A stretch of DNA of 64,000 bases from Streptomyces sp. CB02923 (GTDB lineage: Bacteria; Actinomycetota; Actinomycetes; Streptomycetales; Streptomycetaceae), in the NCBI RefSeq assembly GCF_001905005.1, contig NZ_LWKZ01000028.1, positions 171,319 to 235,318 of the forward strand. Reading direction: 5' to 3'. The first letter of the stretch is position 1; each line of letters begins with the position of its first letter. The notes under the pieces are model-generated. The model was not told the origin of the DNA and made no database searches. It saw only the letters and a program-made list of their open reading frames with translations. The position numbers and the translations under genes were made by a program. Shown piece by piece: positions 7,156-15,887 of this stretch.

Positions 7156-8088
7156 TCAGCAGGCGAAGGCGCGCGCCGTGTTCGCGGCCACGGCGGTGGC
7201 CAGCGCGTCCTCCGTCATTCCCTTGACGGCGGCCATGGCCCGCAGCGTGACCGGAATGAGATACGGGGCGTTAGGCCGTCCGCGGTACGGGGCCGGGGTG
7301 AGGAAGGGGGCGTCGGTCTCGACGAGCACCAGTTCGGGCGGGGCGACGGCGAGCGCGTCGCGCAGCGGCTGGGCGTTCTTGAAGGTGACGTTGCCCGCGA
7401 AGGACATGAAGTAGCCGGCCTCGGCGCAGATCTTGGCCATCTCCGCGTCGCCCGAGTAGCAGTGGAAGACGACGGTGTCCGGCGCGCCCTCTTCGCGCAG
7501 GATCCGCAACACGTCGTCGTGGGCCTCGCGGTCGTGGATGACCAGGGCCTTGCCGTGCCGCTTGGCGATCTCGATGTGGGCGCGGAAGGAGCGCTGCTGG
7601 GCGGCCATGCCGTCGGGGCCGGTACGGAAGTGGTCCAGGCCGGTCTCGCCGACGCCGCGGACGTGCGGCAGTGCCGCCAGGGCGTCGATCTCGGCGAGCG
7701 CGGCGTCGAGGGCGGCGTCGCCGCCCGGCTCCCGGGCACCTTGCCGCGACCAGCCTCCCCCAGCCCTGGGGGGCTGGGAGGTGCCCCCAGGATCACCCAG
7801 AACGATGCGGGGCGCCTCGTTCGGGTGCAGCGCGACCGTCGCGTGCACGGCCTCGTGCGCGGCGGCCGTCTCGGCGGCCCAGCGCGAGCCGTTCACGTCG
7901 CAGCCCACCTGGATCACGGTGGTGACGCCTACGGAGGCGGCCTTGGCCAAGGCCTCCGTGACCGTGTCGGTGGGGGCCTCTCCCATCGGTAGCTGGGGGA
8001 GCATGTCGAGATGCGTGTGCGAGTCCGCGACCGGCACCCGAAGCGGTTCGGGCAGCGGCGGCGGCGCGTCCTTGGTCGTCCTGCTCAT
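7156..8088 (-). CDS. TatD family metal-dependent hydrolase
   Basis: The 310-residue protein is of the TatD class of TIM-barrel DNases. Metal-binding motifs are HTHLD near the start (H24, H26), GETGLD, IHDREAHDD and ETDAPFLTP. Family members act as 3'-5' exonucleases or deoxyribonucleases. The usual length is about 260-290 residues. The extra residues around 95-125 (GGTSQPPRAGGG...) come from a palindromic repetitive element inserted in frame at 7734-7786. It follows the zinc-ribbon gene at 8164 on the same strand. Confidence 0.93.
   Translation of the reverse strand: MSRTTKDAPPPLPEPLRVPVADSHTHLDMLPQLPMGEAPTDTVTEALAKAASVGVTTVIQVGCDVNGSRWAAETAAAHEAVHATVALHPNEAPRIVLGDPGGTSQPPRAGGGWSRQGAREPGGDAALDAALAEIDALAALPHVRGVGETGLDHFRTGPDGMAAQQRSFRAHIEIAKRHGKALVIHDREAHDDVLRILREEGAPDTVVFHCYSGDAEMAKICAEAGYFMSFAGNVTFKNAQPLRDALAVAPPELVLVETDAPFLTPAPYRGRPNAPYLIPVTLRAMAAVKGMTEDALATAVAANTARAFAC
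7734..7786. repeat. Palindromic repetitive element inside tatD
   Basis: Nested inverted arms are visible: outer GGGCACC (7734-7740) with GGTGCCC (7780-7786), and inner CCTCCCCCAGCCC (7754-7766) with GGGCTGGGAGG (7771-7781). It encodes a Gly/Pro/Arg-rich stretch that fits neither the TIM barrel nor the codon pattern around it. Similar palindromes of CTCCCCCAGCC...GGCTGGGAGGTGCCCCC type are, from memory, dispersed in Streptomyces genomes. Confidence 0.65.
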
Positions 8089-8163
8089 GGCCGCGATCCT
8101 ACGAGGGCCGGGTGAACACCACTCCTTCCGGAGGCCCGCCCCGGCGGGACCGCGGCCGCCGGC

Positions 8164-8637
8164 TCACCTGTGGTGGTGCTGGAAGAGGTGCAGCAGGTCG
8201 GCGAGGTGCCAGTGGTGGCGTTCGCGGCGGCCGTCCGCCGTGGCGCCGCCGGCGGCGGGCTCGCCCTGCTGCGGCACGGTTCCCGCGCCCGCGCCCGCGT
8301 GGCCTTCGGCGGCGCCCGCCGAGGGCTGCTCGTACAGACCGGCCATCGCCTTGGAGACCATCGAGACCTGTCCGGCCCGCATGATGCGCACGACGTGGCC
8401 GTCGCAGTTCCGGCAGGTGGGGCGGGTCAGGGGGGAAGGCACGCGCTCGCCGTCCGCGTGGTACACACAGTGCGCGCGCCCGTCCGCGTCGACGTGGTGC
8501 CATATTTCGTACGACTGCTCCCAGCCGTGACCGCAGCCCATGCACGCGAAGGCGTAGGCCTCGTGTGCCGGAGGGTCCATCCGGGGGGTGGGGTGGGCGC
8601 CGGTGGTGGTACCCGGCGTACGCGCGATGTCACTCAT
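8164..8637 (-). CDS. Hypothetical protein with a CxxC-CxxC zinc-ribbon motif
   Basis: The 157-residue start at 8637 was chosen because GAGGAG lies 6-7 nt upstream. A longer frame without this site is less likely. The N-terminal half has two CxxC pairs (CMGCGHGWEQ and CRNCDGHVV, about 50 residues apart) that probably bind zinc. It also has a Trp/His-rich segment between them, followed by an Ala/Gly-rich linker and a His-rich end (HLADLLHLFQHHH). No known enzyme is recognised. It precedes tatD on the same strand. Confidence 0.7.
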   Translation of the reverse strand: MSDIARTPGTTTGAHPTPRMDPPAHEAYAFACMGCGHGWEQSYEIWHHVDADGRAHCVYHADGERVPSPLTRPTCRNCDGHVVRIMRAGQVSMVSKAMAGLYEQPSAGAAEGHAGAGAGTVPQQGEPAAGGATADGRRERHHWHLADLLHLFQHHHR

Positions 8638-8807
8638 AGCCGCTCCTCTTGCCCGCTGGACAAGGTCTCCGGGGACGAACGTCCCACCTCCCAGTGGACG
8701 CCTTTCCCGGCGGTGGCGCAGCAAGGCCTCCTACCTGTTGGCCCAGATTTGGCGGGGTGTAGAGAATCGGCCCCGCTGCGCGGCCCACGTTTTACCTTCC
8801 AGGCTAG

Positions 8808-9677
8808 TCATTTACCTTCCGCCGGACCCGTTCGCGCCGCATTCTTTGCCGCCACGACGGCATCGAACACCTCGCGCTTGGGCAGTCCGGTCTCGGCGGC
8901 GACGGCGGCGATGGCCTCCTTGCGGCGCTCTCCGGCCTCTTCCCTGACGTGTACGCGACGGACGAGCTCGTCGGGGCCGAGGTCCTGCGGGCCGGTTTCC
9001 GGGGCGCCCTCGACGACGATGGTGATCTCGCCGCGTACGCCGTCCGCCGCCCACGCGGCCAGTTCCTCCAGCGGCCCGCGCCGTACCTCCTCGTACGTCT
9101 TGGTCAGCTCGCGGCAGACCGCGGCGCGGCGGTCGGCGCCGAAGACCCCGGTCATGTCGGCGAGGGTGTCGTCGAGGCGGTGCGGTGCCTCGAAGTAGAC
9201 GAGGGTGCGGCGCTCGTCGGCGACCTCGCGCAGCCGGGAGCGGCGTTCGCCGCCCTTGCGGGGCAGGAAGCCCTCGAAGCAGAAGCGGTCCACGGGCAGG
9301 CCGGAGACGGCGAGCGCGGTGAGCACCGCGCTGGGGCCCGGCACCGCGGTGACCTTGATGCCGCGCTCGACGGCGGCGGCGACCAGCCGGTAGCCGGGGT
9401 CGGAGACGGAGGGCATCCCGGCGTCGGTGACGAGCAGGACGCGGGCACCCGCTTCGAGGGCGTCGGCGAGTTCGGGGGTGCGGGCCGCCTCGTTGCCCTC
9501 GAAGTACGACACGACGCGGCCGGTCGTGTGCACGCCGAGCGCCTGGGTCAGGCGGCGCAGCCGCCGGGTGTCCTCGGCGGCGATCACCTCGGCCGCCGCC
9601 AGTTCGGCGGCGAGCCGCGGCGGGGCGTCCGCGACGTCGCCGATGGGCGTCCCTGCAAGTACCAGCGTTCCAGTCAC
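8808..9677 (-). CDS. rsmI: 16S rRNA (cytidine1402-2'-O)-methyltransferase
   Basis: The 289-residue protein has the RsmI N-terminus TLVLAGTPIGD, the central EDTRR motif and the conserved TDAGMPSVSDPG stretch. These are typical of this tetrapyrrole-methylase-fold enzyme, which 2'-O-methylates C1402 of 16S rRNA. The open frame extends further upstream, but the GTG at 9677 has GGGAGGA 7 nt before it and matches the family start. It is divergent from the mannosyltransferase gene, with 173 bp between starts. Confidence 0.96.
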   Translation of the reverse strand: MTGTLVLAGTPIGDVADAPPRLAAELAAAEVIAAEDTRRLRRLTQALGVHTTGRVVSYFEGNEAARTPELADALEAGARVLLVTDAGMPSVSDPGYRLVAAAVERGIKVTAVPGPSAVLTALAVSGLPVDRFCFEGFLPRKGGERRSRLREVADERRTLVYFEAPHRLDDTLADMTGVFGADRRAAVCRELTKTYEEVRRGPLEELAAWAADGVRGEITIVVEGAPETGPQDLGPDELVRRVHVREEAGERRKEAIAAVAAETGLPKREVFDAVVAAKNAARTGPAEGK

Positions 9678-9838
9678 GCCCCCATCCTCCCAGCCGTACG
9701 GCGCGGCGCGTTCCGGTGGCGGCGGCCGCACGCGGACCACCGGCCCCGTACGCCCCGCCCGTACCGGTGTACGCCCCGCCCGTACCGGTCGCGAGGGCGC
9801 GGCCGCGCGGCCCCCATGTCCCGCACAGGCCGCTTCCC

Positions 9839-9844
9839 TACGAT
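9839..9844 (+). promoter_or_regulatory. -10 element of a probable leaderless pmt transcript
   Basis: TACGAT ends 6 nt before the GTG start and no Shine-Dalgarno is present. This is the spacing of leaderless actinomycete genes whose transcripts begin at the start codon. Confidence 0.45.
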
Positions 9845-9850
9845 GGGCCG

Positions 9851-11578
9851 GTGACGAGTGACACCGCGACAGACGCAGACCGCGCCGAGGAGCCCGCCGG
9901 GCAGCAGCCCCGCCGGTGGCAGCGCAGACTGCGCCGGTTCGGCTACGCCGGGCAGCCGCAGGCCGACGCCCGCGAGCGGCTGGTGCCGCCGTTCCCCGCA
10001 CCGGGGACGCGGGTGTGGTCGGTGCTGGGCCTGGGCCCGGCGACCGCCGCCCGGCTGGCGCGCTGGTCGGGCTGGGGCGGTCCGCTGCTGGTCGCGCTCT
10101 TCGCGGGCCTGCTGCGGTTCTGGAACCTGGGCAGCCCGGCGAAGGTGATATTCGACGAGACGTACTACCCCAAGGACGCCTGGTCGCTGCTCCAGTACGG
10201 GTACGAGGGGACCTGGGCGAAGAACGCCAACGACGCGCTGGTGGCCCACCCCCCGGAGATCCTGCTCTCGCCCGAGCACTCCTACGTCGTCCATCCGCCG
10301 CTGGGCAAGTGGATGATCGCGCTGGGCGAGTGGGCGTTCGGGATGAACCCCTTCGGCTGGCGGTTCACGGTCGCGCTGCTCGGCACGCTGTCGGTGCTGA
10401 TGATCTGCCGGATCGGCCGCCGGCTGATGCGCTCCACGGCGCTGGGCTGCCTGGCGGGCGTCCTGCTGGCGGTGGACGGGCTGCACTTCGTGATGAGCCG
10501 TACCGCGCTGCTGGACCTCATCGTGATGTTCTGGGTGGTGGCGGCGTTCGGCTGCCTGCTGGTGGACCGGGACCGCACCCGGGCGCGGCTGGCGGCGGCG
10601 CTGCCGGTCGGTACGGACGGGCTGGCGCGGCCGGACGCCGGGGTGGGTGACCGGCTGCGGCTGGGGTGGCGGCCGTGGCGGCTGGCGGCCGGGGTGTGCC
10701 TGGGCCTGTCCGCCGCGAGCAAGTGGAACGGCCTGTACTACCTGGCGGCGTTCGCCGTCCTGTCGGTGCTGTGGGACGTGGCGTCGCGGCGCACCGCGGG
10801 CGCCCGGCACCCCGTACGCGCGGTGCTGCGCCGGGACCTGGTGCCCGCGTTCTTCTCGACCGCGGTGGCGGGCATGGCCGCGTACCTGGTGACGTGGACC
10901 GGCTGGATCGTCACCAAGGGCGGCTACCACCGCGACTGGGCCACCGCCACGCCGGAGGGCCGGGCGGGCGGCTGGCAGTGGCTGCCGGACTGGCTGCGCA
11001 GCCTGTGGCACTACGAGACGGAGGTCTACGACTTCCACAAGGGCCTGTCCACGCCGCACACCTACCAGTCCAACCCCTGGAGCTGGCTGGTGCAGGGCCG
11101 TCCCGTCTCGTACTTCTACGAGGACCCCAAGATGGGGCAGGACGGGTGCAAGGCGGCCGAGGGCTGTGCACGGGAAGTGCTCGCGCTGGGTACTCCCCTG
11201 CTGTGGTGGGCGGGCTGTTTCGCGATCCTGTACGTGCTCTACCGCTGGGTGTTCAAGCGGGACTGGCGGGCGGGCGCCATCGCCTGCGGCATCGCCGCGG
11301 GTCTGCTGCCCTGGTTCCTGTACCAGGACCGGACGATCTTCCTGTTCTACGCGGTGGTGTTCGTGCCGTTCGTGTGCCTGGCGCTGGCCATGATGACCGG
11401 CGCGATCCTGGGCCCGCCGGGGTCGAGCGAGCGGCGGCGCGCGGTCGGCGCGGTGGGAGCCGGGGTACTCGTCCTGCTGATCGTCTGGAACTTCATCTAC
11501 TTCTACCCGCTCTACACGGGGCAGCCGATCCCCAAGAGCGCCTGGCACAACCGCATGTGGTTCGACACCTGGGTCTAG
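9851..11578 (+). CDS. pmt: Protein O-mannosyltransferase (GT39, Pmt)
   Basis: The 575-residue polytopic protein transfers mannose from polyprenyl phosphate mannose to Ser/Thr of exported proteins. Its short cytoplasmic N-terminus is followed by a first helix and the DE motif in the first extracytoplasmic loop (IFDETYYPKDAW), which holds the catalytic acidic residues. Many further hydrophobic segments follow. The GTG at 9851 follows a TACGAT box by 6 nt and is taken as a leaderless start. A longer frame upstream has no initiation signal. In streptomycetes this enzyme is known to glycosylate lipoproteins and to serve as part of the phage phiC31 receptor pathway. Confidence 0.93.
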   Translation: MTSDTATDADRAEEPAGQQPRRWQRRLRRFGYAGQPQADARERLVPPFPAPGTRVWSVLGLGPATAARLARWSGWGGPLLVALFAGLLRFWNLGSPAKVIFDETYYPKDAWSLLQYGYEGTWAKNANDALVAHPPEILLSPEHSYVVHPPLGKWMIALGEWAFGMNPFGWRFTVALLGTLSVLMICRIGRRLMRSTALGCLAGVLLAVDGLHFVMSRTALLDLIVMFWVVAAFGCLLVDRDRTRARLAAALPVGTDGLARPDAGVGDRLRLGWRPWRLAAGVCLGLSAASKWNGLYYLAAFAVLSVLWDVASRRTAGARHPVRAVLRRDLVPAFFSTAVAGMAAYLVTWTGWIVTKGGYHRDWATATPEGRAGGWQWLPDWLRSLWHYETEVYDFHKGLSTPHTYQSNPWSWLVQGRPVSYFYEDPKMGQDGCKAAEGCAREVLALGTPLLWWAGCFAILYVLYRWVFKRDWRAGAIACGIAAGLLPWFLYQDRTIFLFYAVVFVPFVCLALAMMTGAILGPPGSSERRRAVGAVGAGVLVLLIVWNFIYFYPLYTGQPIPKSAWHNRMWFDTWV

Positions 11579-11611
11579 GGCACGACACGGCCGGGACCCG
11601 TATGCCGAAAG

Positions 11612-11633
11612 CGCCGTCCGCACAAGGACGGCG
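11612..11633 (+). terminator. Hairpin after pmt
   Basis: CGCCGTCC and GGACGGCG pair perfectly around GCACAA, 34 bp after the pmt stop. It is a probable terminator without a T-run. Confidence 0.5.
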
Positions 11634-11714
11634 GTCATACTTGGCCTCCATCGAACGATGCCGGTCAATGCCGATCGCCGCCTCCGGGCCCGGGCGGCCG
11701 AGGAGGGACCGTAA

Positions 11715-12062
11715 TTGAGCACGCCGAAACTCGTGTACGTCATCGAGCACAACAAGCCGGAACAGGTCCAGGACCACGGTGCGCTGCGCACCGTCGCGCC
11801 CGCGTGCAAGGAGCTGGCCCTCGCGGCGTTCCTCGACATCGAGCAGGCCAGGGAGGAGGCCGAGATCTGGGCCGAGCGGGAGCACTACCCGGACCTGACC
11901 TGGCAGGAGACCAACAACCCGCTCCTCGGTGACGCGACGGGCCTCCAGGCCGAGACGGAGATCGACGGGCAGAAGGCCACGGTGTTCCGCGTCACCGCGG
12001 TCGAGGTGGTCCCCCCGCAGCACTGGCAGCACCGGCCGTCCCGTCAGCAGCCGCCCGCCTGA
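11715..12062 (+). CDS. Hypothetical protein, 115 residues
   Basis: The start is TTG at 11715, 6 nt after a strong AGGAGGGA. The product is acidic and soluble, with alternating hydrophobic and charged residues (LVYVIEHNKPEQVQDHG at the start) and a basic Gln/Pro-rich tail. No domain is recognised. It is a single gene between hairpin and promoter regions. Confidence 0.75.
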   Translation: MSTPKLVYVIEHNKPEQVQDHGALRTVAPACKELALAAFLDIEQAREEAEIWAEREHYPDLTWQETNNPLLGDATGLQAETEIDGQKATVFRVTAVEVVPPQHWQHRPSRQQPPA

Positions 12063-12186
12063 GGCGCCGACGGCGCCGCCCGCGGCACAGGGCCGAGAGA
12101 CACCCCCGCACCCCGTGTCCCATAGAGTGCGCTGCACGTTCTTGTGTGCGTGCTGAAGAACGAGGATTCGGGAGGGGATCGGTGAC

Positions 12187-13842
12187 ATGCGCCGTGAGGT
12201 GAGGTACGGGCTGATCGGCGGGGCGGTGGCCCTGGTCCTGGGCGGCGTCGGCGGCTACACGCTGCTCGGCGGCTCCGGTGACGGCGGGGCCCAGGAGGTC
12301 CGCACGGCCCGGGACGGCAAGCCCGGCGGCGGGGCGCCCGAGGTGGAGTCCGGTCCGCTGTCCGCCGGGGAAGTGACCGGCACCGCGGGGAAGTTCCTCG
12401 ACGCCTGGAAGGCGGGCGCAGCCGACCGGGCCGCGGCCCTCACGGACGACGCGAAGGCGGCCGCCGCCGGTCTGGCCGCGTACCCGGAGCAGACCCACTT
12501 CACGGACCTGACGTTCACGCCGGGCAAGGCCACCGGCGACAAGGTCGCCTACACGGTCGCCGCCCAGATCTCGTACAAGGGCATGAAGGCGCCGTACTCG
12601 TACGGCACTTCACTGACCGTCAAGCGCGACAAGGAGACCGGCGAGCCGCGTGTCGCCTGGGCGCCGGGCATCCTGCACCCGCAGCTGGGCAAGGGCGACG
12701 TGCTGCGGACCGGCGAGGCCGAGGCGCCCCCGATCAAGGCCGTGGACCGCAACGGCGCCGAGCTGACCAAGGAAGCGCACCCGGCGCTGGCCGGGGTGCT
12801 GGACAGCCTGCGCGACAAGTACGGCAAGAAGACGGACGGCAAGCCCGGCGTGGAGCTGTCCATCCACCGGGCCGCCGGCGACAAGGCGACCCAGAAGCCC
12901 GACGAGACGCTGAAGGTGCTCTCCAAGGGCAAGCCGGGCACCCTGAAGACCACCCTGGACGCCACGGTGCAGGCGGCGGCGGAGAAGGCCGTCAAGGGCA
13001 AGCCGAAGGCGTCCGCGGTCGCCGTCAAGCCGAGCACCGGCGAGATCCTGGCCATCGCCAACTCGCCGGAGAAGGGCTTCAACACGGCCACGCAGGGCTC
13101 GCTGGCACCCGGCTCGACGATGAAGGTCGTGACGGCCTCGATGCTCATCGACAAGGGGCTGACGGCGCCGGGCAAGCCGCACCCGTGCGAGAAGTTCGTG
13201 ACGGTCGGCGGCTGGAAGTTCCAGAACCTGAACAAGACCGAGATCAAGAACGGCACCTTCGCCCAGAGCTTCGCCGCGTCCTGCAACAACGCGTTCATCG
13301 CCATGGCTCCCAAGCTCAAGGACGACGACCTGACGCAGCAGGCCCGCGACGTCTTCGGCATCGGCCTGAACTGGCAGACCGGCATCCCGACCTTCGACGG
13401 CGCGGTGCCGGTGCAGAGCGACGCGCAGATGGCCGCCTCGCTGATCGGGCAGGGCGGGGTGCGGATGAACCCGCTGACCGTCGCCTCGGTCGCGGCGACG
13501 GTGCGGACCGGCGGCTTCCACCAGCCGTACATCGTCGCGCCCTCGCTGGACGGCCGCGCCCTGGCCAAGGCCCCGCGCGCGATGAAGCCGGCCACCGCGT
13601 CCGCGCTGAAGTCGCTGATGAAGCTGACCGCCACGTCCGGCACGGCGGCGGAGGCGATGGCCGGGCTCAGCGGTGACGTCGGCGCGAAGACCGGCTCGGC
13701 GGAGGTCGACGGGCAGGAGAAGCCGAACGCCTGGTTCACCGCCTACCGCGGGGACGTCGCGGCGGCGGCGGTCGTCCCGGCCAGCGGCCACGGCGGCTCG
13801 AACGCCGGGCCGGTCGTCCGCTCGATCCTCTCGGCAGGCTGA
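12187..13842 (+). CDS. Penicillin-binding protein (class B-like transpeptidase)
   Basis: The 551-residue protein has an N-terminal membrane anchor (about 8-27), an NTF2-like MecA_N-type domain (about 60-165), a linker/dimerisation part, and a transpeptidase domain. Active-site motifs are all present: SxxK at S310-TM-K313, SxN at S365-C-N367 and KTG at 501-503. No transglycosylase domain is present. It should cross-link peptidoglycan in the periplasmic space and be beta-lactam sensitive unless altered. A GGGAGG ribosome-binding region precedes the ATG. Confidence 0.93.
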   Translation: MRREVRYGLIGGAVALVLGGVGGYTLLGGSGDGGAQEVRTARDGKPGGGAPEVESGPLSAGEVTGTAGKFLDAWKAGAADRAAALTDDAKAAAAGLAAYPEQTHFTDLTFTPGKATGDKVAYTVAAQISYKGMKAPYSYGTSLTVKRDKETGEPRVAWAPGILHPQLGKGDVLRTGEAEAPPIKAVDRNGAELTKEAHPALAGVLDSLRDKYGKKTDGKPGVELSIHRAAGDKATQKPDETLKVLSKGKPGTLKTTLDATVQAAAEKAVKGKPKASAVAVKPSTGEILAIANSPEKGFNTATQGSLAPGSTMKVVTASMLIDKGLTAPGKPHPCEKFVTVGGWKFQNLNKTEIKNGTFAQSFAASCNNAFIAMAPKLKDDDLTQQARDVFGIGLNWQTGIPTFDGAVPVQSDAQMAASLIGQGGVRMNPLTVASVAATVRTGGFHQPYIVAPSLDGRALAKAPRAMKPATASALKSLMKLTATSGTAAEAMAGLSGDVGAKTGSAEVDGQEKPNAWFTAYRGDVAAAAVVPASGHGGSNAGPVVRSILSAG

Positions 13843-13856
13843 GGCCCCCGCCTCGG

Positions 13857-13880
13857 CCCCGGGCCGGGAGGCCCGGCCCC
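13857..13880 (+). terminator. GC hairpin after the PBP gene
   Basis: CCGGGCC (13859-13865) and GGCCCGG (13870-13876) pair around GGGA, about 15 bp after the stop. More G/C surrounds them, so the exact stem is ambiguous. Confidence 0.4.
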
Positions 13881-13938
13881 GGGGTGATCTCGCACACCCC
13901 GCCCTCTCCCACCATCGCGTGGCCCGTACAGCTACAGC

Positions 13939-13944
13939 TAGCGT
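13939..13944 (+). promoter_or_regulatory. -10 element TAGCGT before a leaderless short ORF
   Basis: TAGCGT lies 7 nt before the ATG at 13952, with no Shine-Dalgarno. This is typical of a leaderless transcript. No convincing -35 is visible. Confidence 0.4.
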
Positions 13945-13951
13945 GCGGGCC

Positions 13952-14071
13952 ATGCGCCATTCTCCGTACGGTTGTGAAGCCACCCGCCCACCGGCCTCCG
14001 GCGCCGCCACCGGGCCCTGGGCCCCGTACGCCCGGAGCGGGGCGGCCGGCCCGCGTGAGCGGACCGCATGA
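13952..14071 (+). CDS. 39-residue leaderless ORF coupled to the exporter gene
   Basis: The ORF starts with ATG 7 nt after a TAGCGT box and ends in an ATGA overlap with the downstream EamA gene. The product is Pro/Ala/Gly/Arg-rich and contains one Cys. It looks unstructured, so its role may be translational coupling rather than a functional peptide. It could also be a chance ORF in GC-rich sequence. Confidence 0.4.
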   Translation: MRHSPYGCEATRPPASGAATGPWAPYARSGAAGPRERTA

Positions 14072-14913
14072 GCCCCCTGGTCGTCGCCGCGGTGCTGGTC
14101 GCCGCCGTCACGCACGCCGGGTGGAACGCGATTGCCCACCACATCAAGGACCAGCTGATCGCCTTCACGCTGGTCGGCGGCGGCGGCGCGGTCTGCGGAG
14201 CGGTGCTGGCCTGCTTCGCGCCGCTGCCCGCGGCCGGCGCCTGGCTCCCGCTCGCCGCCTCCGCCGTGCTGCACATCGTCTACCAGGTGCTGCTGATGCA
14301 GTCCTTCCGGCTGGGCGAGTTCGGGCAGATGTACCCCATCGCGCGGGGCACCGCGCCGCTCGTCGTCACGGTCCTGGCCGCCGTCTTCGTCGGGGAGCTG
14401 CCCGACGCCTGGGCCCTGGCCGGCGTCGCGCTCGCCTCGGCGGGCCTGGTCGGCGTCGCGCTGTGGGGCATCCGCGGCTCCGGTACGAAGCCGCACTGGC
14501 CGGCCATCGTCGCCGCCCTCGCCACCGGGCTGGCCATCGCCTCGTACACGACGGTGGACGGCGTCGGCGTCCGCGCCTCCGGCACGCCGATCGGCTACAT
14601 CGCCTGGCTGATGATCCTCGAAGGCGTCGCGATCCCCGCGTACGCGCTGGTCACCCGCCGCCGCCTGCTGCTCACCCAGCTCCGCCCGGTGGCCCTGCGC
14701 GGCGCGGCCGGCGGCGTCCTGTCCGTCTTCGCCTACGGCCTGGTCCTGTGGGCCCAGACCCGGGCCCACCTGGCGCCGATCGCCGCGCTGCGCGAATCCT
14801 CGATCATCGTCGGCGCCGCCATCGGCACCCTGTTCTTCAAGGAACGTTTCGGCGCGCCACGCCTCGCGGCCGCCGGGCTGATGGTCGCGGGGATCGCCCT
14901 GATGCTGCACTAG
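14068..14913 (+). CDS. EamA/DMT family exporter
   Basis: The 281-residue hydrophobic protein has about ten transmembrane helices arranged as two EamA halves, the usual size for drug/metabolite transporters of the inner membrane. The substrate cannot be told. The start overlaps the preceding 39-residue ORF by ATGA, so translation may depend on that ORF. Confidence 0.85.
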   Translation: MSPLVVAAVLVAAVTHAGWNAIAHHIKDQLIAFTLVGGGGAVCGAVLACFAPLPAAGAWLPLAASAVLHIVYQVLLMQSFRLGEFGQMYPIARGTAPLVVTVLAAVFVGELPDAWALAGVALASAGLVGVALWGIRGSGTKPHWPAIVAALATGLAIASYTTVDGVGVRASGTPIGYIAWLMILEGVAIPAYALVTRRRLLLTQLRPVALRGAAGGVLSVFAYGLVLWAQTRAHLAPIAALRESSIIVGAAIGTLFFKERFGAPRLAAAGLMVAGIALMLH

Positions 14914-14930
14914 CTGCACCTGAGGCGGGG

Positions 14931-15019
14931 CCCGGGTCAGCGGACCGGGTCACCGGCCCGGGTCACCGGCCCGGGTCACCGGCCCGGGTCACCGGCCCGG
15001 GTCACCGGCCCGGGTCACC
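14931..15019. repeat. 13-bp tandem repeat (about seven copies)
   Basis: The unit GGGTCACCGGCCC repeats with period 13 from 14934, with the first copy degenerate. It fills the gap between the convergent EamA and SDR genes and runs into the last codons of the SDR gene. Copy number is likely variable between strains. Confidence 0.85.
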
Positions 15020-15811
15020 GCGCAGTGCCCGGGTCAGTTCCGTGTTGGCGAGCAGGATGCCGCCGTCGACCGGGAGCGTGACGCCGGTGATCCAGGCGGC
15101 GTCGGAGGAGGCCAGGAAGGCCACGGCCGCGGCGATGTCGTCGGGGCGGCCGACGCGGCCCAGGGGGTAGGCGGCCGCGGCGCGTTCCAGTACGTCGGGG
15201 CGGTCTCCCCAGTTGGGCGTGTCGACCGTGCCCGGCGCGACCAGGTTGACGCGTACGCCCCGCCCGGCCGCCTCGCCCGCGAGCGTACGGGTGAGGGAGG
15301 CCAGGCCCGCCTTGGCGGCGCTGTAGGCGTGGTTGCCGAAGTCCTGCTCGCCGTTGACCGAGCCGACGCTGACGATCGCGCCGCGGCCGCCGGCGGCGGC
15401 CAGGTGGGGCAGTGCGGCGCGGGCGCAGCGGAAGGCGCCGCCGAGGGTGATGTCCAGGTCACCGGCCCAGTCCTCGTCCCGCTGGTCCTCGAAGAGCGGG
15501 GTGTCGGGCGTGCACCGGCAGGCGTTGTTGACGAGTACGTCGAGGCCGCCGAAGCGGTGCGCGGCGTGGGCGACGGCCGCCTCGACGGCGGCGCGGTCGG
15601 CGACGTCGCAGGCGAGTGCCTCGGCGGTGCCGCCGCCGTCGCGTACGCCCGCGCTCTCGCGGATGCGGGCGGCCGCCTTCTCGGCCCGGTCCCCGTCCAG
15701 GTCGGTGACCAGGACCCGTGCTCCCTCGGCGGCCAGCCGCCGGGCGGTGGCCTCGCCGATGCCCCGGCCGGCGCCGGTGATCAGGACGCGGTAGCCGTCG
15801 AATCGCCTCAT
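15002..15811 (-). CDS. Short-chain dehydrogenase/reductase
   Basis: The 269-residue classical SDR has cofactor motif TGAGRGIG near the N-terminus, LVNNA, and the catalytic YSAAK. The ATG at 15811 gives the usual MRRFDGYRVLITGAG start. The frame continues 33 nt further but without a site. The substrate is unknown. Its stop codon and last codons lie inside a 13-bp tandem repeat, so the C-terminus may differ between strains. Confidence 0.88.
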   Translation of the reverse strand: MRRFDGYRVLITGAGRGIGEATARRLAAEGARVLVTDLDGDRAEKAAARIRESAGVRDGGGTAEALACDVADRAAVEAAVAHAAHRFGGLDVLVNNACRCTPDTPLFEDQRDEDWAGDLDITLGGAFRCARAALPHLAAAGGRGAIVSVGSVNGEQDFGNHAYSAAKAGLASLTRTLAGEAAGRGVRVNLVAPGTVDTPNWGDRPDVLERAAAAYPLGRVGRPDDIAAAVAFLASSDAAWITGVTLPVDGGILLANTELTRALRGDPGR

Positions 15812-15887
15812 ACGCCCAGCCTGACGCACGAGTCCCGCGAGCAACAGACCTCGGGCGGCGGGTGCCCCGGGTCCGGCTGCGCGCGCC

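Noticed and set aside
14931..15019. CRISPR array
   Set aside because: The repeats are 13 bp and directly adjoin with no spacers, and no cas genes are present.
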